This document shows, in pieces, positions 34,654 to 48,100 of a stretch of 64,000 nucleotides of DNA. The stretch's first letter is position 1. The number at the start of each line of letters is the position of its first letter. A program made the position numbers and the translations under genes. The notes beneath the pieces are model-generated. The model was not told the DNA's origin. It searched no databases and was given only the letters and a program-made list of their open reading frames with translations. The stretch spans positions 3,051,001-3,115,000 of the forward strand of contig CM072908.1 in assembly GCA_037013685.1 (NCBI GenBank), given 5' to 3'. The stretch is from Acridotheres tristis. Taxonomy: Eukaryota; Chordata; Aves; Passeriformes; Sturnidae.

Positions 34654-37600
34654 CCCTTTCCTCAGCTCCAAGCACCAGCCCTGGGCTCCAAGGTCACTTG
34701 GATTTCTCAGAGTCTCCTGGGTTGTTTGGATTTCTATTCTCTCTCTTTCCTTTTCCTCACAGCAAAGGTTTGTCCGTGCCTTTTTCTCAGCCTTGAGTGG
34801 CTGCAGAAACCTGCAGGCTGGTGCAGAGTGGCCCAGCACGGGCACGGGAGGGGTTAAATAAATGGGAACTGATTAATTCCATGGCGAGGGTCCCTCCCTG
34901 GCCCTGGTGCCACATCTGGCAGGGTCACAGCAGCAGGGCCCGGCTGCAGCAGGAGGAGAGGGTCTGTTTCCACTAACCAGTTCTGCTACTTCTTACACTA
35001 AGTACTTCCTAAAAAAGCCCTGGGATAAGGTTTCACCGGGGCTGCCGTTAGATTTACGGGGATCCCATTTGCTCCAGCTCTTGGATTCACTCAGGCCAGG
35101 ACAAGATTAAAACCAACCCTTCAATTTCCTTTTTTTTTTTCTTTAGGAAATGAACTGTGGCTTTTCTGCTAATGAAAGTGCAGGGACACTGAACTCATTC
35201 AGGCTCTCTGCTGGCTCTGGGTGTGTTTGATGTGTCTTCAAGGTGCACCTGAAGGAAACAAGAAGTTAATGCTACTCCTGGCAATTAGTACTGAACATTA
35301 TTTTCTGCCTTTTATCAATGCTGTGCAAATAAGGAAGCCAGAGCAGTGCTTGGAGCTGCCACTTTGGGAAATGTTTAGTCTTTTCTGTTCGAAAATAGGA
35401 TAAAAAAAATGTAGTGAAACTTTCCATGGAACAAAGCTCAGTATCCAGATGCCTCCTGTATCTTCCTGTGATCCTGTGAGGCTGAAAAATCTGTTTCATT
35501 CCGGTTTCATCTTCATGCTGGTAATACAAAACTCAAGAAATCATTTCAAAAGAAAATTGGAATCTGCTCTTCTTCTTCTCCTGAAATATTTCTAAGAAAT
35601 GGTGTTTGTAATTGAGAAGAGCTTTTCCTTACAAACTATTCTGCTGCTGATGCCATGAGGCTTTCCAAGAGGAAGAACTTCCCTGTGATACCCCCTGATC
35701 AGCTGTGTCTTGGATCAGGATGATTCAGAGCAATGGGACAAGATATTTCTATTTTTCCCACCAGCAGACTTAGTTGGGAATTTTCTGACAAAAAGGGTTT
35801 TCATTGCTAAGTGCTGGTTCAGCCAAAATTATTTTTCTTCCATCTCATTCCCAGAAAACACTGCCTCCTTTGTTTCCTTCTGCTGCTGGAGGATCTGGGC
35901 CTCTGGGATCAATGGTTCCAGTGCTGTCCCAGCACAAGCATTCTCCTCCCTTTGGAAAATATGAAGCCTTCCAGGTAGTCTGGAGGAGAACTGGACACCA
36001 TAAAAATCCCCATGGAGGCAAAGGAGCTGGGATTTTGAGATCCAGCTGAACTCTGCCTTGAGTCTGATTTGCAGAGGACTTGCCAAAAGAAGGCTGCTGG
36101 GTTTTTTTGTTTGTTTGTTTGTTTATTTTTCCTCAGTATCTGAAGGGGTGGGGTCAGGTAAGGAAAAGCCCCAGTCAATGGGCTCACTGTGCTTTACTGA
36201 TAATTAAAACCGGGAGGAACCATCACCAGGCCCTTGGAATTAGGTGCTTATTTAGGTTTGGGAGCACACTTCCAGTCCATGTTAGATGAATTAAAATGAA
36301 GACATGCTGCTCAATCTCCCATTTTTATTAATGTGGAGGCTCCCCTGGGTTCTGAACATCCCAGTGAAGTGCTCTGAGGAATAACCAATGTCCTGGGAAC
36401 TGCCTGATAAATGTTTCTTTCAAAAGAAAGATTTTTTTGTCCCCAAACTCTTTAATACCTTCCTAATTTGAAGGACAATTTTTCTCCTCTATAATCACTA
36501 TATTAAAATTTAATACAGAGTATTAATATAACATACTTAATGGCAACCTGAATATTATTCTGGACATATCAGCACTCCAAAAGCTCCAGGAGCTTGAACA
36601 GGAGGGGATTTAACTCTTCCCAGGCTCGTAGGAGTAGAAAAGGTGTTTTTGTTGCTGTCATACAGAGCAGTGCTGGGAATTTTGTTGGCAGGTGGCAAAC
36701 AGGGAATGTCTCCTCTTGTTTTGTCTGCTGGGATTGTTCCTGTTCTGGAAAATTCTGAGCCCATTGTTGTAGGGAATTTAGATGACAAGAGAGGGTGCAG
36801 CTGTTGTGGAGGCTGTTACTGAGGTGTCTGTGCTAAGCCATGGCAGGGTGGAGGATGGAGAAGTTTGGACATCCCTAAAAAGAAATATTCGAGGAATAGA
36901 AAAGGAAATTTTACTGTCCCACACAGCAGCATGGCTGTTACCTGTCCCCACAGCCCCTGGGCTGTGCCTGGGAGAGTGGGGGCTCCATGCAGGACTCTGG
37001 ATTGTGGAAAAGCCCTTTGCCACCTTTCTCCTTGTGTCCTTCTCCCTGTGCTTCTCCAGGGAGCAGATTCTCAAAATCTTGTGCTTTGCTCTTCCTGGAG
37101 ATGGCCCAGCCTCACCAAGGAGCCTAAAAAGGGAATCAGCCCTCAAATGATGAGGTTGGCTTCAACCCACAAGATTACTGTTGAAAGATTGTTTTAAATT
37201 TTGGGGTTTTGAAGGTTTATATTTCTAATGTTCAACCTGTGGTCCACACCTTGCTATAAAGGAAAATTCAATTAACTTGTAAACACAGCCAGGCAAAAGC
37301 TCTGGTTTGATGCAAAGTGCTGGAACTCAGGACAAAAATCTGTGTGGCTGACAAAGCCATAAAACCTCAGATCTACTTAGAGGAAAGAACAGAGGAAACA
37401 AATATTTCTGTGCAGGTTTGGTCCTGCGGACCCTTTTTGCATGATTGGCTTCGTGCGAGTGCGTTCCGAGGGGCTGAAAATGGTGAGAGCCAGGGCTTTT
37501 TATAGAGCCTGTTTTTACAGAGTCACTAGGTAAAATATTCTCACCTGGAAAGAAGTCTGTGCTGAGGTGGAGGGAGGGGAAAGAAACTGGGAAAAGAAAA

Positions 37601-37680
37601 TAAAGCAGCAGGCAGTGGGTGGCAAAAGGGAGCGGGGGACACAGCGGTGAGTGTGAGGGATGACTTGGAAAGGAGAGGGA
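34654..37680. other. Intergenic, nothing recognised
   Basis: Unique sequence. Open frames of 122 codons occur on both strands over the same bases (36778-37150), typical of chance. A TTTG simple repeat is at about 36105. Confidence 0.5.
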
Positions 37681-37682
37681 TG

Positions 37683-38321
37683 CTATTGAGGAACAGCAGT
37701 AGGAAGGAAAAGGGGGGGGGCTGAGGGGAAAAGCAGGAGACATGGTAAGTTAAGTAAATTCACATTTATTTCTGCAAGAATTTGCTTCAAACGCTCTTCC
37801 TGCCCTCGCTGAAGGCTCGGTGTTTGGACGCCCTCCACGCCGGGGGAACAAAACGGCTCTGTTGGAGCGCCGGGGGTGAAGCCCCGGTCACGGGCATGGC
37901 CAGGCTCCTGTGCCCCACCTGAGCAGCACATGCAGCTCCTCCAGAGCTCCCCCAGGCCCTGCTGAGCCCCTGGGCCGGGCTGCAAAACCCAGCCCTGCTG
38001 CTGATCATCTCCAAGAGCTCCATGGAGGAGCTGGTTCTGAGCCCTGGTCGCCTCCCAATCGTCCTGGTGGTGTTTAAATTCAGATTTCATGAATTCATGA
38101 AGCTGAAACCCCATGCCACCATGCCAGGGACATGTGCTCAGAGATGGTTCCTGGTTAACTGAGGGCCCTGATATCAGACTAAATGCAAGGCTTTTCAGCA
38201 CCAAGGAGGACAGCAGGGTTTCCCCCAGCTCCCCTCCCTGCTCACAGACAGCAGATATGTCCCAGCTCCTTGGGACTACAACCAGGCCATTGTTGTGGTC
38301 CAGGGGAGCCTCAGGGAACAA
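37683..38321 (-). other. Uncharacterised 212-codon open frame in a GC-richer patch
   Basis: The frame spans a CpG-containing block (37790-38060) in an AT-richer area. No domain is recognised. An AATAAA lies on the same strand at about 37767, inside the frame. The minus strand could be part of an untranslated or non-coding transcript. I would not call it a protein gene without expression data. Confidence 0.2.
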
Positions 38322-41300
38322 TGGGGGACATTGTGGGGCTCTGCTGCTGGAGGGTTTGGAAGGTGAGTTGTGCTGTGAGGGTCAGAGCATCTGCAGGGTG
38401 ACTGTGGAGATGTTACAGAGGAGCCTGAGGAGGCTCCTTCACACAAATCCCTCTGTTTTAACCAGGACTTCCCATTCCCCACAGAATCCTGCCTGTTCTC
38501 AGCTCTAGTGGCTTCTCTAGACAAAAGCTGCTACCCTTTAATGATCATAATTTGCAATATTTTACCTTCTATGGACCCCAGTTGTAGGTATGTTGCATGG
38601 CAGTTGTGGTGGGCATATTCCACAGGCCAGCAGTATTAGCATTATATTTATATATACATTTTTTATTAAAACTGGTTGTTCTGGGCCACTCTTATTAATC
38701 TGTTATTTTTAAGTGTAAGATCTTCTTTCCTTTAAAATACACTATTTAATGGTATTTAAGAAAAGAGCTGATCCACTTTCTGTGTCCATTAAAAATCTCA
38801 TTTTCCTGCTACAGACCCATTAATCTTTTATGCAGGGGAGCTGTAATTTTAATGAAATTTTTGAGATTTCATTTGAAGTCCTCTGCAGAATTTATTTGGC
38901 TTTATCACTTGCAATGATAGGCTTTGACAGATAAATCCTGAGTTGCTTTCTGAGGTGGGAGCAACATCCCCTCCACATGAGCTGGAGGAGAATCTTTCAG
39001 GAACACCAGCATGTCTGGCCAGTGGTCTGACAATTAAATCTAATATTTCATCCAGTGCAAGTCTTGGTTCCTCCTTCCAATGGGTAAATTTTCCCTTTGG
39101 GATATGGGATCTGCTGGAATTTTGAACCAGGGGCTCCCACTGGCACTGGCAGTGATGCCAAGCCTGGAGCACCACGGTTTTCTAGGAGAGGTCATTCCCT
39201 CTGTGAGAGCACCAGAACCAGGGAAAAGATTTTAGAATATGAATGGGGTGTTTTTAGGATTTTTTTTCTGTGTGTGTTGATGTTTTTTATTACTTAGGTT
39301 TTTAGTTTGTTTGTTTGTTTTTGGAAGGGCTGCTGATTTATCCAAGCTCACCACTGCCAGAGACCCCTCTAGCCAGGGATGCTCTGAATGACCTGGAAGA
39401 AATCAGAGCTTTATACCTAAATTTCAGATTAATTATCAGAATAACTGATCAGTAACTTAGCAGTTAACTGATAACTTTAATAACTAAATAACTGATTAAT
39501 TATCAGTTACTAAAGCTGGAGGAGGCTGAAGCAAGGGATGCTCTTCATGCCATGTATCTGTAAAGTTCCTGGTGGGCCCTGCTAACCCAGAGGGCTCCCA
39601 GGCAGCCTCCAGCTGGCTGACATTTCCCACACGTTCAGGGTGTCCTCCCAAGATGTTCTCCAATTAGTCACCATCACTCACGATCTGTTTTCCATATTCA
39701 CCCACAGTTTACAGTCAGACAGAGGAGCACAATGGCAGCACAGCTGCTCCCAGCCAGACACAAAGGTTATGGCTCTGTGTACATAAGCAAGCTGTGAAAG
39801 TTCCAGTCCCAGCCACCCAGCTCCTTCACCCTCCTGTGCTTTTAAAAGCCAACAGAAGCAGAAACAAACAGTGAGTGAGCCTCTCGTCTCAGCCCTGGAA
39901 AAACATTTGGAAGCATGGAGTGAAAGGAGGGATTTTTGTTTTTCTAATTTGATTCCCATTGCTGCAGCTGCAGCCAAAACCTTTGGGTTCTGGAAAAAAT
40001 TCAGAAAGTGCTGCTTTTTGGAAGAGGTCGTGTTTATTGGAAAATTACATCTTGCCCAGTAAAAACTGACAGTGTAAGTACTCCAGTCTATTAAAAGCTA
40101 CAGAAGACACAGTTAAGAGTTTATTTAATGATTGCTGCAGATGGGCTTTGGGAACTCGGAGCCCTGGCATTGGTGACTTGTGCTGGAGGTTGTGTTCTGG
40201 GAACACAGAAACCATCATTGTCATATTAGTGATCCCTCTCAGCCACCCTCGAGCCTAAACCAGAACCGAGTGCCACGAGCAGGCTCTGCCTGGTGACTTG
40301 TAACTCGTTTTTCCTGCAGGAAAAGGTGTCAGGGATCAACACAGCAGCTCAGTGAGAGCAGGGGACACACCACAGCTGAGGGAGCCCAAAGCTGGCAGAC
40401 CTGGGATCCTATTCTGGGAGCAGACTCTGGCTCAGACTGGGGCATGACCCTGTGAAGTTTCCTGGAACTCTTTGGACTATGGAACAAAAATACGTTGTGG
40501 AAAGAGAGGAACTGCTGCCCCAGAGATGCTAGGCCTGACCTAAACCCTATAGAATGTCGTGAGCTGCAAACAGTGTTTGAACCGAGCCCTTAAAACACAA
40601 CTGCTCCATAGCAGAGCTCTCCATGGAGGGAGGAAGTTCCCAGCAAAACCTGGATCTCCAGGGAAGGTCTATTTCTCACAGTTCTGCCCATGAGGAAGGG
40701 AACAGCCTTCTCCTTTGCTCAGGGAATCCTCCCATTCCTTCCCCCCAGCTGTCAGGGCTCTGCAGAGCAGAAACCCAGAATATCTCAGGTGGTTTGCATG
40801 GCTCTCACACACATCCCACACCTGCCTCCTGCCATTCTGCTCAGCCACACCCCAGGTGTGTGAGCCTTGAGGCCGTGGATGCCTCTGCAGCTGTGCCAGA
40901 TGTTTGAGTCCAGCCCAGCCCTGCTGATTTCCTCTTTCAATTCCAGCCTCTGCATTTGCTGCAGTGGTGCCCACTTCTTTGGGCTTTGCTTCCTCTGACA
41001 AACTTCTCACCTTGAATTTACCTGGTGCCCTCAGCCTGTGAGTTGGGCTGGAGCAGCAAGTGCTTGTTCCAGGGGAGTGGAAGAACTGTGAAATTCTGTG
41101 TTTTGGTTCTGGGTCCGTTGGCTGGAGTCTGACTGATATTCCAGGTCCCCATGGAGGTTCTGCTCCCTGAGACCAACCTGCTGCTGGATCACCTACAACT
41201 GTCCAGGAATTCTCTCTCTTCTCACTTCACTGGCTCCTGAGACCTGCAGAGAGTGGATACAGATTTCCTGTGCTGCCTTTGCCCTGAGCATCAGCTGCAG

Positions 41301-41325
41301 TTTCACTCCAGCCAGCAGAAAGTCT
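38322..41325. other. Intergenic with AT-rich unique stretches
   Basis: The region 38570-38880 is unusually AT-rich, with TTTATTAAAA and CATTAATCTTTTA motifs and no repeat family. A small inverted repeat is at 39489-39509. No exon is recognised. Confidence 0.45.
39489..39509. repeat. Short inverted repeat
   Basis: TAACTGAT and ATCAGTTA arms (8 bp, perfect) flank a 5-nt TAATT spacer, within a cluster of TAACTGAT-like words at 39420-39510. Confidence 0.8.
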
Positions 41326-41326
41326 C

Positions 41327-41351
41327 TCTCTGTGTGTGTGTGTGTGTGTGT
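41327..41351. repeat. (TG)n microsatellite
   Basis: About 12 TG dinucleotides preceded by a short CT run. Confidence 0.95.
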
Positions 41352-41990
41352 AAAGATCTTCGTGTCGCAGCCTCTTAGAACAAATTCAGTATAATTCAGT
41401 TTTACAAGCAGTGCTAGGCTAAATCCAAATCAACATTGCTTTCAGCAAAAGGCAGTTAGAATTCTTTTTGGCCTGCTAGCAGAGCATATGTTGCCATATT
41501 TGTCTTTCAGAAGCGAAATAAAATATGACATTTACTGACAGCCTGCTTCCAAAGTGGAACGGGCTGATCTCAGTTACACACGGAGGCTCTGGAGCCAATC
41601 CATGATTGCTCCTGATTCCCTGGCTTGGAGCTGCCATCAGGATGGAACCTCTGCAAAGAGGAAAACTCATCTAGCAGCAGTCTCCTGTAAGGAGCTGAGG
41701 ATGCTTCTTTCAGGAGGGATATTTTCAGCTCAAATGATGGAGTTAATTGTGAAACTCGTCGTGCCCTGGGCTCAAGCCTCGTTCTCAACCTGAAAAGTCT
41801 CAAAGGTGGCTTTAATTCAGACAGTTCCACTGCTGGAAACTGGAGAAAACCCAGTCAGCAGTGTGTGGAATATTGTATGGCTCCTAGGACATCCTTGTGG
41901 AGCCCCCCTCAGATCCAGAGCACTCACTGCTCACTCAGCATCCCTGTTCATTTTCTTAGAGCTCCTTCTGCTGTGGGCAACATGGGATCA
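41352..41990. other. Intergenic, nothing recognised
   Basis: Unique sequence before a CR1 copy. Confidence 0.5.
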
Positions 41991-42145
41991 TGGAATGATT
42001 TGGGTTGGGAGGGACCTTAAAGCTCATCCCCTTCCACCCCCCTGCCATGGGCAGGGACACCTTCCACTATCCCAGGTTGCTCCAAGCCCTGTCCAACCTG
42101 GCCTGGGACACTTCCAGGGATCCAGGGGCATCTCCAGGGTCTGGC
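41991..42145 (-). mobile_element. CR1 LINE 3' fragment (passerine-like)
   Basis: The plus strand reads 'ggaatgatttgggttgggag', 'ggaccttaaagctcatcccc', 'ccctgccatgggcagggaca', 'ccttccactatcccaggttg', 'ctccaagccctgtccaacct' and 'acacttccagggatccaggg'. It is one of the best preserved copies here, so probably one of the youngest. Confidence 0.93.
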
Positions 42146-44339
42146 TTAGTTACACTTGGTAACCATTGTAGGGATTTGTTCTCCATGGTGATTTGTTCTC
42201 AATGACTAATGAGGGAATAACCTCATTAGCCCACCTAAATACCCTCTTGCAAATCTATTTCCCTCCCCAACACCAAGCCTGGGGAAAAAGAGGGAAAACC
42301 AGAGTTGCAAGTTCTTCCAGACGTGTTCTCTGTCCCTCTTTCACTGGGAGCTGTTCCCTTCCTATGCTCACCTTTGGCCTTTCTCCCACCCAGCCACTCT
42401 CCTGGGACACTTTTGCCTCGGAGCAGGTGCCACCCCCACTTCAGCTCTGCAATATTTGGGCAAGTGAGCAGCTGGGACAATGTTGGCTGCTCTCCTCCCA
42501 TTATTCCAAACCTCCTCAAGCCTTGTGTCGTTACTTTGGTGATAAATAGTCATCATAAATTCTTTAATAGGACAAAGATAGGCTATCCCTCATCCCAGCC
42601 AGGCTGTGGGAAGGTTGTAAATCTGGAACAAGAGCCATTCGTTTGGTTGGAGAATCCAAAGCTTTGCTGTTTAGAAGGATTCATTTCCACCCTCCCCCTC
42701 AGTTAATCATTCTCCAAGTCCTCATAAATATCCCGGGCAAAGGAAAAGAATGACCTATTCTTGCTGTGCCATAAATGGGTGGTGTTGTGCTATGAGTTTT
42801 TACTCCTCAGCTCACAGGTGAGAAATTCAGCAGCAAGCTAGAGGTTGAAGTTTGGGGGTTTCTTGCTGACTCTGCTTCCTAGGCCAAAAGGAGATGGAAT
42901 AAATGTGTCCAGAAACCACATAATCTGCCAGGAGGGAGAATAGAGACATCCAGGATCACATGTAGGTGTGTATCGATGTGTTTTCTCTTTTTAAAATCGA
43001 TATTGGAGGTGTAAACTTAGGAAAATACTGCACCAAAATCCTGCAGCACCTCTACTGGTTAGACTTCAAAAGCTCAATCATTTCATTATTTTATCATTTT
43101 TTTTCATTCAAAATGTGGAGGTGGGAGGGGCTTTCAAAGCTGACTCTCAACTGCAGAAGGCAAAACCACTTTTGTTATTGAAGGGAGACATTTTCAGGCA
43201 TTTATTGAAAACGTCTTCTAAAAGAGAAGGAAATAAGGAGTCATGAGGATTTCCATACTGAAAAAAGCCATGGAGAAAAGCCCATGTTGTATTTCCATTT
43301 TAAGGGAAGGTTAGGAGGACTAAAAGCCAACGTGTGAGCAGACTTCACCCAGGAGTAGCTGAAATAGCCACAGTTCTACTCATGGCTGATTCCTTGAGGA
43401 TCCAGCTATGACTCTGTTACAGGTGGAGCTGCTCCTCACTTGACCCAAGACCATGAGTTAGCCTTGGCCAAAAATTCATTATCCAGATGTGCAAGTTATT
43501 GTTTTTCCTAAAAATGCCATTTTTTCCTCTTGAGAATAGTTTCTTACTAATTCCTGACTTGAACTGTATTTTGCAAAAATGCCTTGAGTTTGTCAAGATG
43601 TGTTGTTTTGAAATTTTAAAGGGTGCAGTTGTCATCTTCCTGGTTTAAATGACTTATTGCTTTTGAACTTTATTGAACTGAAGTAAAGACACTTAAAAAT
43701 GTTCAAAAAGGAATATTTCTCCAAAGTGAAAGGAAACAATATGAGAAAACACTACTTTCTTTAGGCAACTAAACATCCTTGGTGGTTGTGGCCAGAGAAA
43801 GTTGAGACTTCAACTGAACGATAAATGGGCAGGTTGGTGGTTCCAGAGTTGAACCGTGTTTGTTTTGGTGATGGGAACATCTGTCCCTGGCAGTAACATC
43901 TGGTTCCTGGCAGTGATTTGGTGGTTTTGGTTGCTTGCAGCCCAAATTGTAGAACCACTGGTGATTATGAAGACCACACCTACAATTTAATGTGACCACA
44001 CGTGTCCTCCCTTCATTTTCCTGTCACCAGTTGGCTCAGCCCTGATTCATCTGCTGTGGTGGAAAATTTTCTTCTCTTGTTCTTGGAAAGGAACATGAGG
44101 TTGGGAGGGTCATTCTTGGAAAGCTGCAAGAAATCCAGAGTGGCCTTTGGGGATGGGAAGGAGGGAGGTCTCTCTGGTGCTGCTGAGAAGTTCAAATGCG
44201 TTCAGTGGGGCAACCACCGCCGTGGATTCATGACTTTGAAGCTGTGCAAGAAAACCTGGAACACAGGAGCTATTCCCTGGGAGTCTGCAAGTTATGAGAA
44301 GAAAGTGTAGAGGGAAAAAAAAAAAAAAAAGGAAGAGAA
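42146..44339. other. Intergenic, nothing recognised
   Basis: Unique sequence. An A17 run at about 44310 ends it. Confidence 0.5.
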
Positions 44340-45180
44340 AGAAAATAGTCTATTTTTAATAAATTACTTGAGCTTCGGTATTAGCGGACCAGGCTTTGCC
44401 TTGGGATTAGGAGCCAGCTTGGGAACCAGCGAGGGCTATCTCTGCTTTCCTCTAACCTCATTAACTCTGTAATGTTAAACACATTCTCAAGCCAGGCTCC
44501 TCTCCACGTCCTGCCTTCCTCCCAGGGCAGGAGCACCCATCTCAAAAGCATCTCTGTGAGCCCTCGCGGGGAGCGCCGGCGCTCCCTTCTTAGCTCTCAT
44601 TGTCCTCTCCCGCAGATAACTGAGCAGGTATACACTTAAATCCAAGATAAACACTGCCCTGGCCTCCCGTTTATTGCGGCCCTGGGCTGCTCTGAAGCTC
44701 GCCACTGTGCTGGGCTATCGTGGCCTCTATCGCCTCCTCGCTGAATGTAATCCATAAAATGCTTTCATGGTAACCTTAGACAGCGGCGAGCGGTGATAAC
44801 ATCTCGAGGCCCCCGTGACAGGCAGGAACTCGCAAGCATGGAGTTAATAATGCAAACTTTCAAAAAATGAAACTGGCAGAAGGAGCCGAGGAGGGGAATA
44901 AAAGGGGCCGGTGTGGCTGTAATTGGGACCATGTGAGCTTCCTTAGAGAGGGATTAAGGGAAAGAGACAGGCCTTGCCCGCGAAGATTAGTTTCAATTAG
45001 ACGGGCTGGAGGCGAAAGTCAGGACTTGGTGAAAGATTAAAACAAGAAGGGAGAAAGTTTCCATTGCTTTTGCTCCAGGCCTGCACAAGAGGGTTCAGTG
45101 AGATCATGCTAATTGAAGGCAAAGCTTGCATGGAAGTTCGGAAGAACTCGCATTAATTGATTCGATGCTGAGATTTTTTT
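44340..45180. promoter_or_regulatory. Unique CpG- and TAAT-containing block, candidate enhancer
   Basis: The base composition changes. CpG dinucleotides are frequent at 44565-45030, and between them sit motifs such as AATCCATAAAATG, ATGGTAACC, AATAATGCAAAC, TTTCAATTAGAC and CATTAATTGATT. There is no repeat, exon or long ORF. This is the strongest candidate for a conserved regulatory element in the desert by appearance alone. Confidence 0.33.
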
Positions 45181-48100
45181 GCCCCTTATCCGCAGTGTTC
45201 TTTTGGGTTGTTCTTTTTTTCTGTGTTTTTTTTTTTTTTTCCCCTTTTCCCTTTCAAAACCATCCCCAACTTTTGTTGTGGTTGAAATGAAGTTGTGGAC
45301 ACCCCACCCCTAGAACTGAAGGGAGAGCAGGGGACAGTCCCTGGTGCCATCCAGTCAGTGCTGTTTCCATCTCCCTGAACCCCTCCCAGTTTAGCATCAA
45401 CTACCAGAACCAAATTGATGCTGTCACTGTTGCTGCTGCACAGCTGAGCTCCTGGTTTCACAAATTAAGAAGCCTCTTCTCTTGACAGATTTGTTTTTCC
45501 CACACGAAGATCCAATTTAGGGCATTATTTAAAAGTCCCTGCTGAAATTTACAGTGTGAGAATCACCCAGGCTTGTGTTTTTTTCCAGTTCTGAGGTTGA
45601 GTTGGGCAAACACATGGTTTCCTCGTGGCTGCCATGAAAAGGAACTCCTCAGGAAATGGCAAATGGTGTTTGAGTCCATCTCTGCCTGGCTCAATCCAGT
45701 GCTGGTGTAACTGTGATCCCAGGGAGGAAATTCTGCTGCTTTCCTCCTCCTGCCTCCCTCCCCACCACTCTTCCAGTTTCAGTGAAAAAGGAAATAATGG
45801 AATCACAGAAATTGGAACTGGGGAAGATGGGCTGGAGTCAGCTGGTGCAGAGCCTCTCTCTGGCACAGCCCTCGGTGCTTTGTCTGGTTTGCAGTGCTGA
45901 AATTACAATTACACCATTTCCTTGAAGAGGAAACTATTCCAAATATGAAAAGGTTTCCATGTTAAGAATTTTCTCCCTTAGCCCCTTGACAATACTGAAA
46001 GTCATAGGAAAATGTATATCCAATCTTTCTATATTAGATCAATATTTTTATTCCATTAAACTTGTCTCTGAGGAGCAAGAGACATCATCTTTTGCCAGAT
46101 TTCTGTATCAGATTGTCACTCGGTGGGTTTTTGTTGCAGAAAGCTTTGGAATTACAATGCCCAGTCAATTAGAGTTAAATGCATTTTCACAGCCAGCCAG
46201 AAAAACATTAGCACTAATCAAAACCATCGCACCGACAGGGATTCCCAACGAGATTTTTCTGTTTTGTTGTGCTTTATGAAAATGTTCTCTCAGCTAGAAA
46301 CATCAAAAGGCAACCACGAGCATGTTCAGCTAAAATATGAGGACAAGAATGGGAGCTGGAGCTGCAGGGGGATCTTTCCCAGTTGCTGCAGGATTTTTGC
46401 CTCTGAGCTGCTCTGGGGGCTCACAGGGGAGGTCCCTCCTGTCTGCTCACACCTCGCTCCATCCCTGCCCTCAGCTCCACACATCCCTGCATTTCCCTGT
46501 CCTCTTCCTGCTGCATTCTTCAGATTCACAGCAAAATCAGATCCTGGGGCTGATTGCTTGGTACCTTTTTATTTTTCATCTTGGGAAAGGCCAACTCTCC
46601 GTGTAGGATCCCACCTGGCCATGGGGTGGCTGTGGGATGTTTCAGTCAGGGAAAAGGACAAACTGCAGGGCTGACCCTTGCAGTGGAGCCCCGTGGGTGC
46701 AGTGGGGATGTTGCCTTCCATAAATATCCCTTTTCAATGCACACATCACCTCAAGGTGATGCCTTAGGATTTAACTTTTATATTTTTCAGATCCTGTATT
46801 GCTTTAGAGTATAACTCCATGGCCTGTCAGCTGCTGTCCTCCAATTTTATTCAGACAAAACCATTCCTCTCTCGGCCTGAAACTCAAGGACACCTTATTG
46901 TCTCAGGCCCTGAGAGATGTAAACAACAGTGAATTGGGGGGGGACGAACTTAGAGTAAATGACTTCATTACCTGAAACTTTAATTGAAGGTTTAACCCCT
47001 GACATGTAAATGGACCAAACTCTATGAAAACCCATGACCATTGTCCATCTTGGGTGTAGCCCATTGGAGGCTTTTGACTGTACCCAAGGTCCACCTATTG
47101 AAGGCCTTTAATAATATCCACTTTAATTCTCTGAATTTTGTCTGGCCTCTGTTTTAGGAAGCCACTCCAAGGCATCAAAAGTGTCACAGAATCCCTTTCT
47201 TAGCACAGAACCCAGAATGCTCCAGCTGCAGCTCATGGGGGTCTCTGAGAGTCCAGGTTTTTCCAGCCATGGAAATGACACCATGGATATTCCTGGAGTG
47301 GATTTGGACTCATCTGGGGTGTGAGAGGCTGCAGTTGGCTGAGGGGTGTAAAAATCTGAGAAGTTCTAAGAGTGGTCTATTGTTCAGATGGGAGAGCACT
47401 GAGCAGAACCAGTTGACATCATCTGCTACCTCGAGTGGCACCTGGACACAAACAGCACTTTGTAATTACAGGATTTCTTTTACATGGAAACATTGACAAC
47501 ATTCCAAGGTTTCCCTGTTAAAACCCACTATCCTTGTTTCCCTCTCCCCCACCTACCTCCCTCCAGCCTCTTTTTTTGCCTTTTTTTTTTTTTTTTTTTT
47601 GGCCTGGAGTTATTACATGGAAGCCTGATAAATGGATGCTGTGAATGAATGTTTTCCAAACATTGTAGGAACTATTAAGAAAGTGGTTTTCCTTCTTCCC
47701 CTTTTTCCTTCCCACACTCCTCCCTGCTCCCACCCCACAACTAATAGCACACAAATAGCACTTCATGCAATTTTGGCTACTCTCCACTGTTCCAGGCAGA
47801 CTTCAGGAAATCTCTTGATTTATAGTTGGGGCATCCAAAGGCAGCATGCTGCCTGCTTCCTTCAGGGATGCCTGTTGGTGACATTTGGTGGGGTTGAGGT
47901 GCAGTATTTCAAGTGGGCAATATCCATATTTTAGTCAGATAACGCCATGTTTATACTCATAAATTGATTTAGTAATGAAATAAGCTCCTTTCATGATGCT
48001 TGCTGGCTTTAGGGGCTTTGTTATGGTATACTCAGACTTCCTGAAGTTTAGTTTACCAGAGCAGAGCCAAACTTTTTCATCCATATTCCCACAAGCAGTC

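Noticed and set aside
34316..34861. Long ORFs of Arg-only, Ser-Phe, Ser-Pro and Gly-Glu repeats
   Set aside because: All are frames of one CCTTCT microsatellite; no sequence outside the tract looks coding.
36778..37150. 122-codon ORFs on both strands over the same bases
   Set aside because: Opposite-strand frames of equal length with no domain indicate chance.
45790..45900. Possible CR1 start ('ggaatcacagaaattggaac')
   Set aside because: Only the first 20 bases resemble a CR1 end; the following sequence does not match.
46123..46674. 183-codon plus-strand ORF
   Set aside because: Starts in an AT-rich regulatory-looking block and shows no domain or codon-like pattern.
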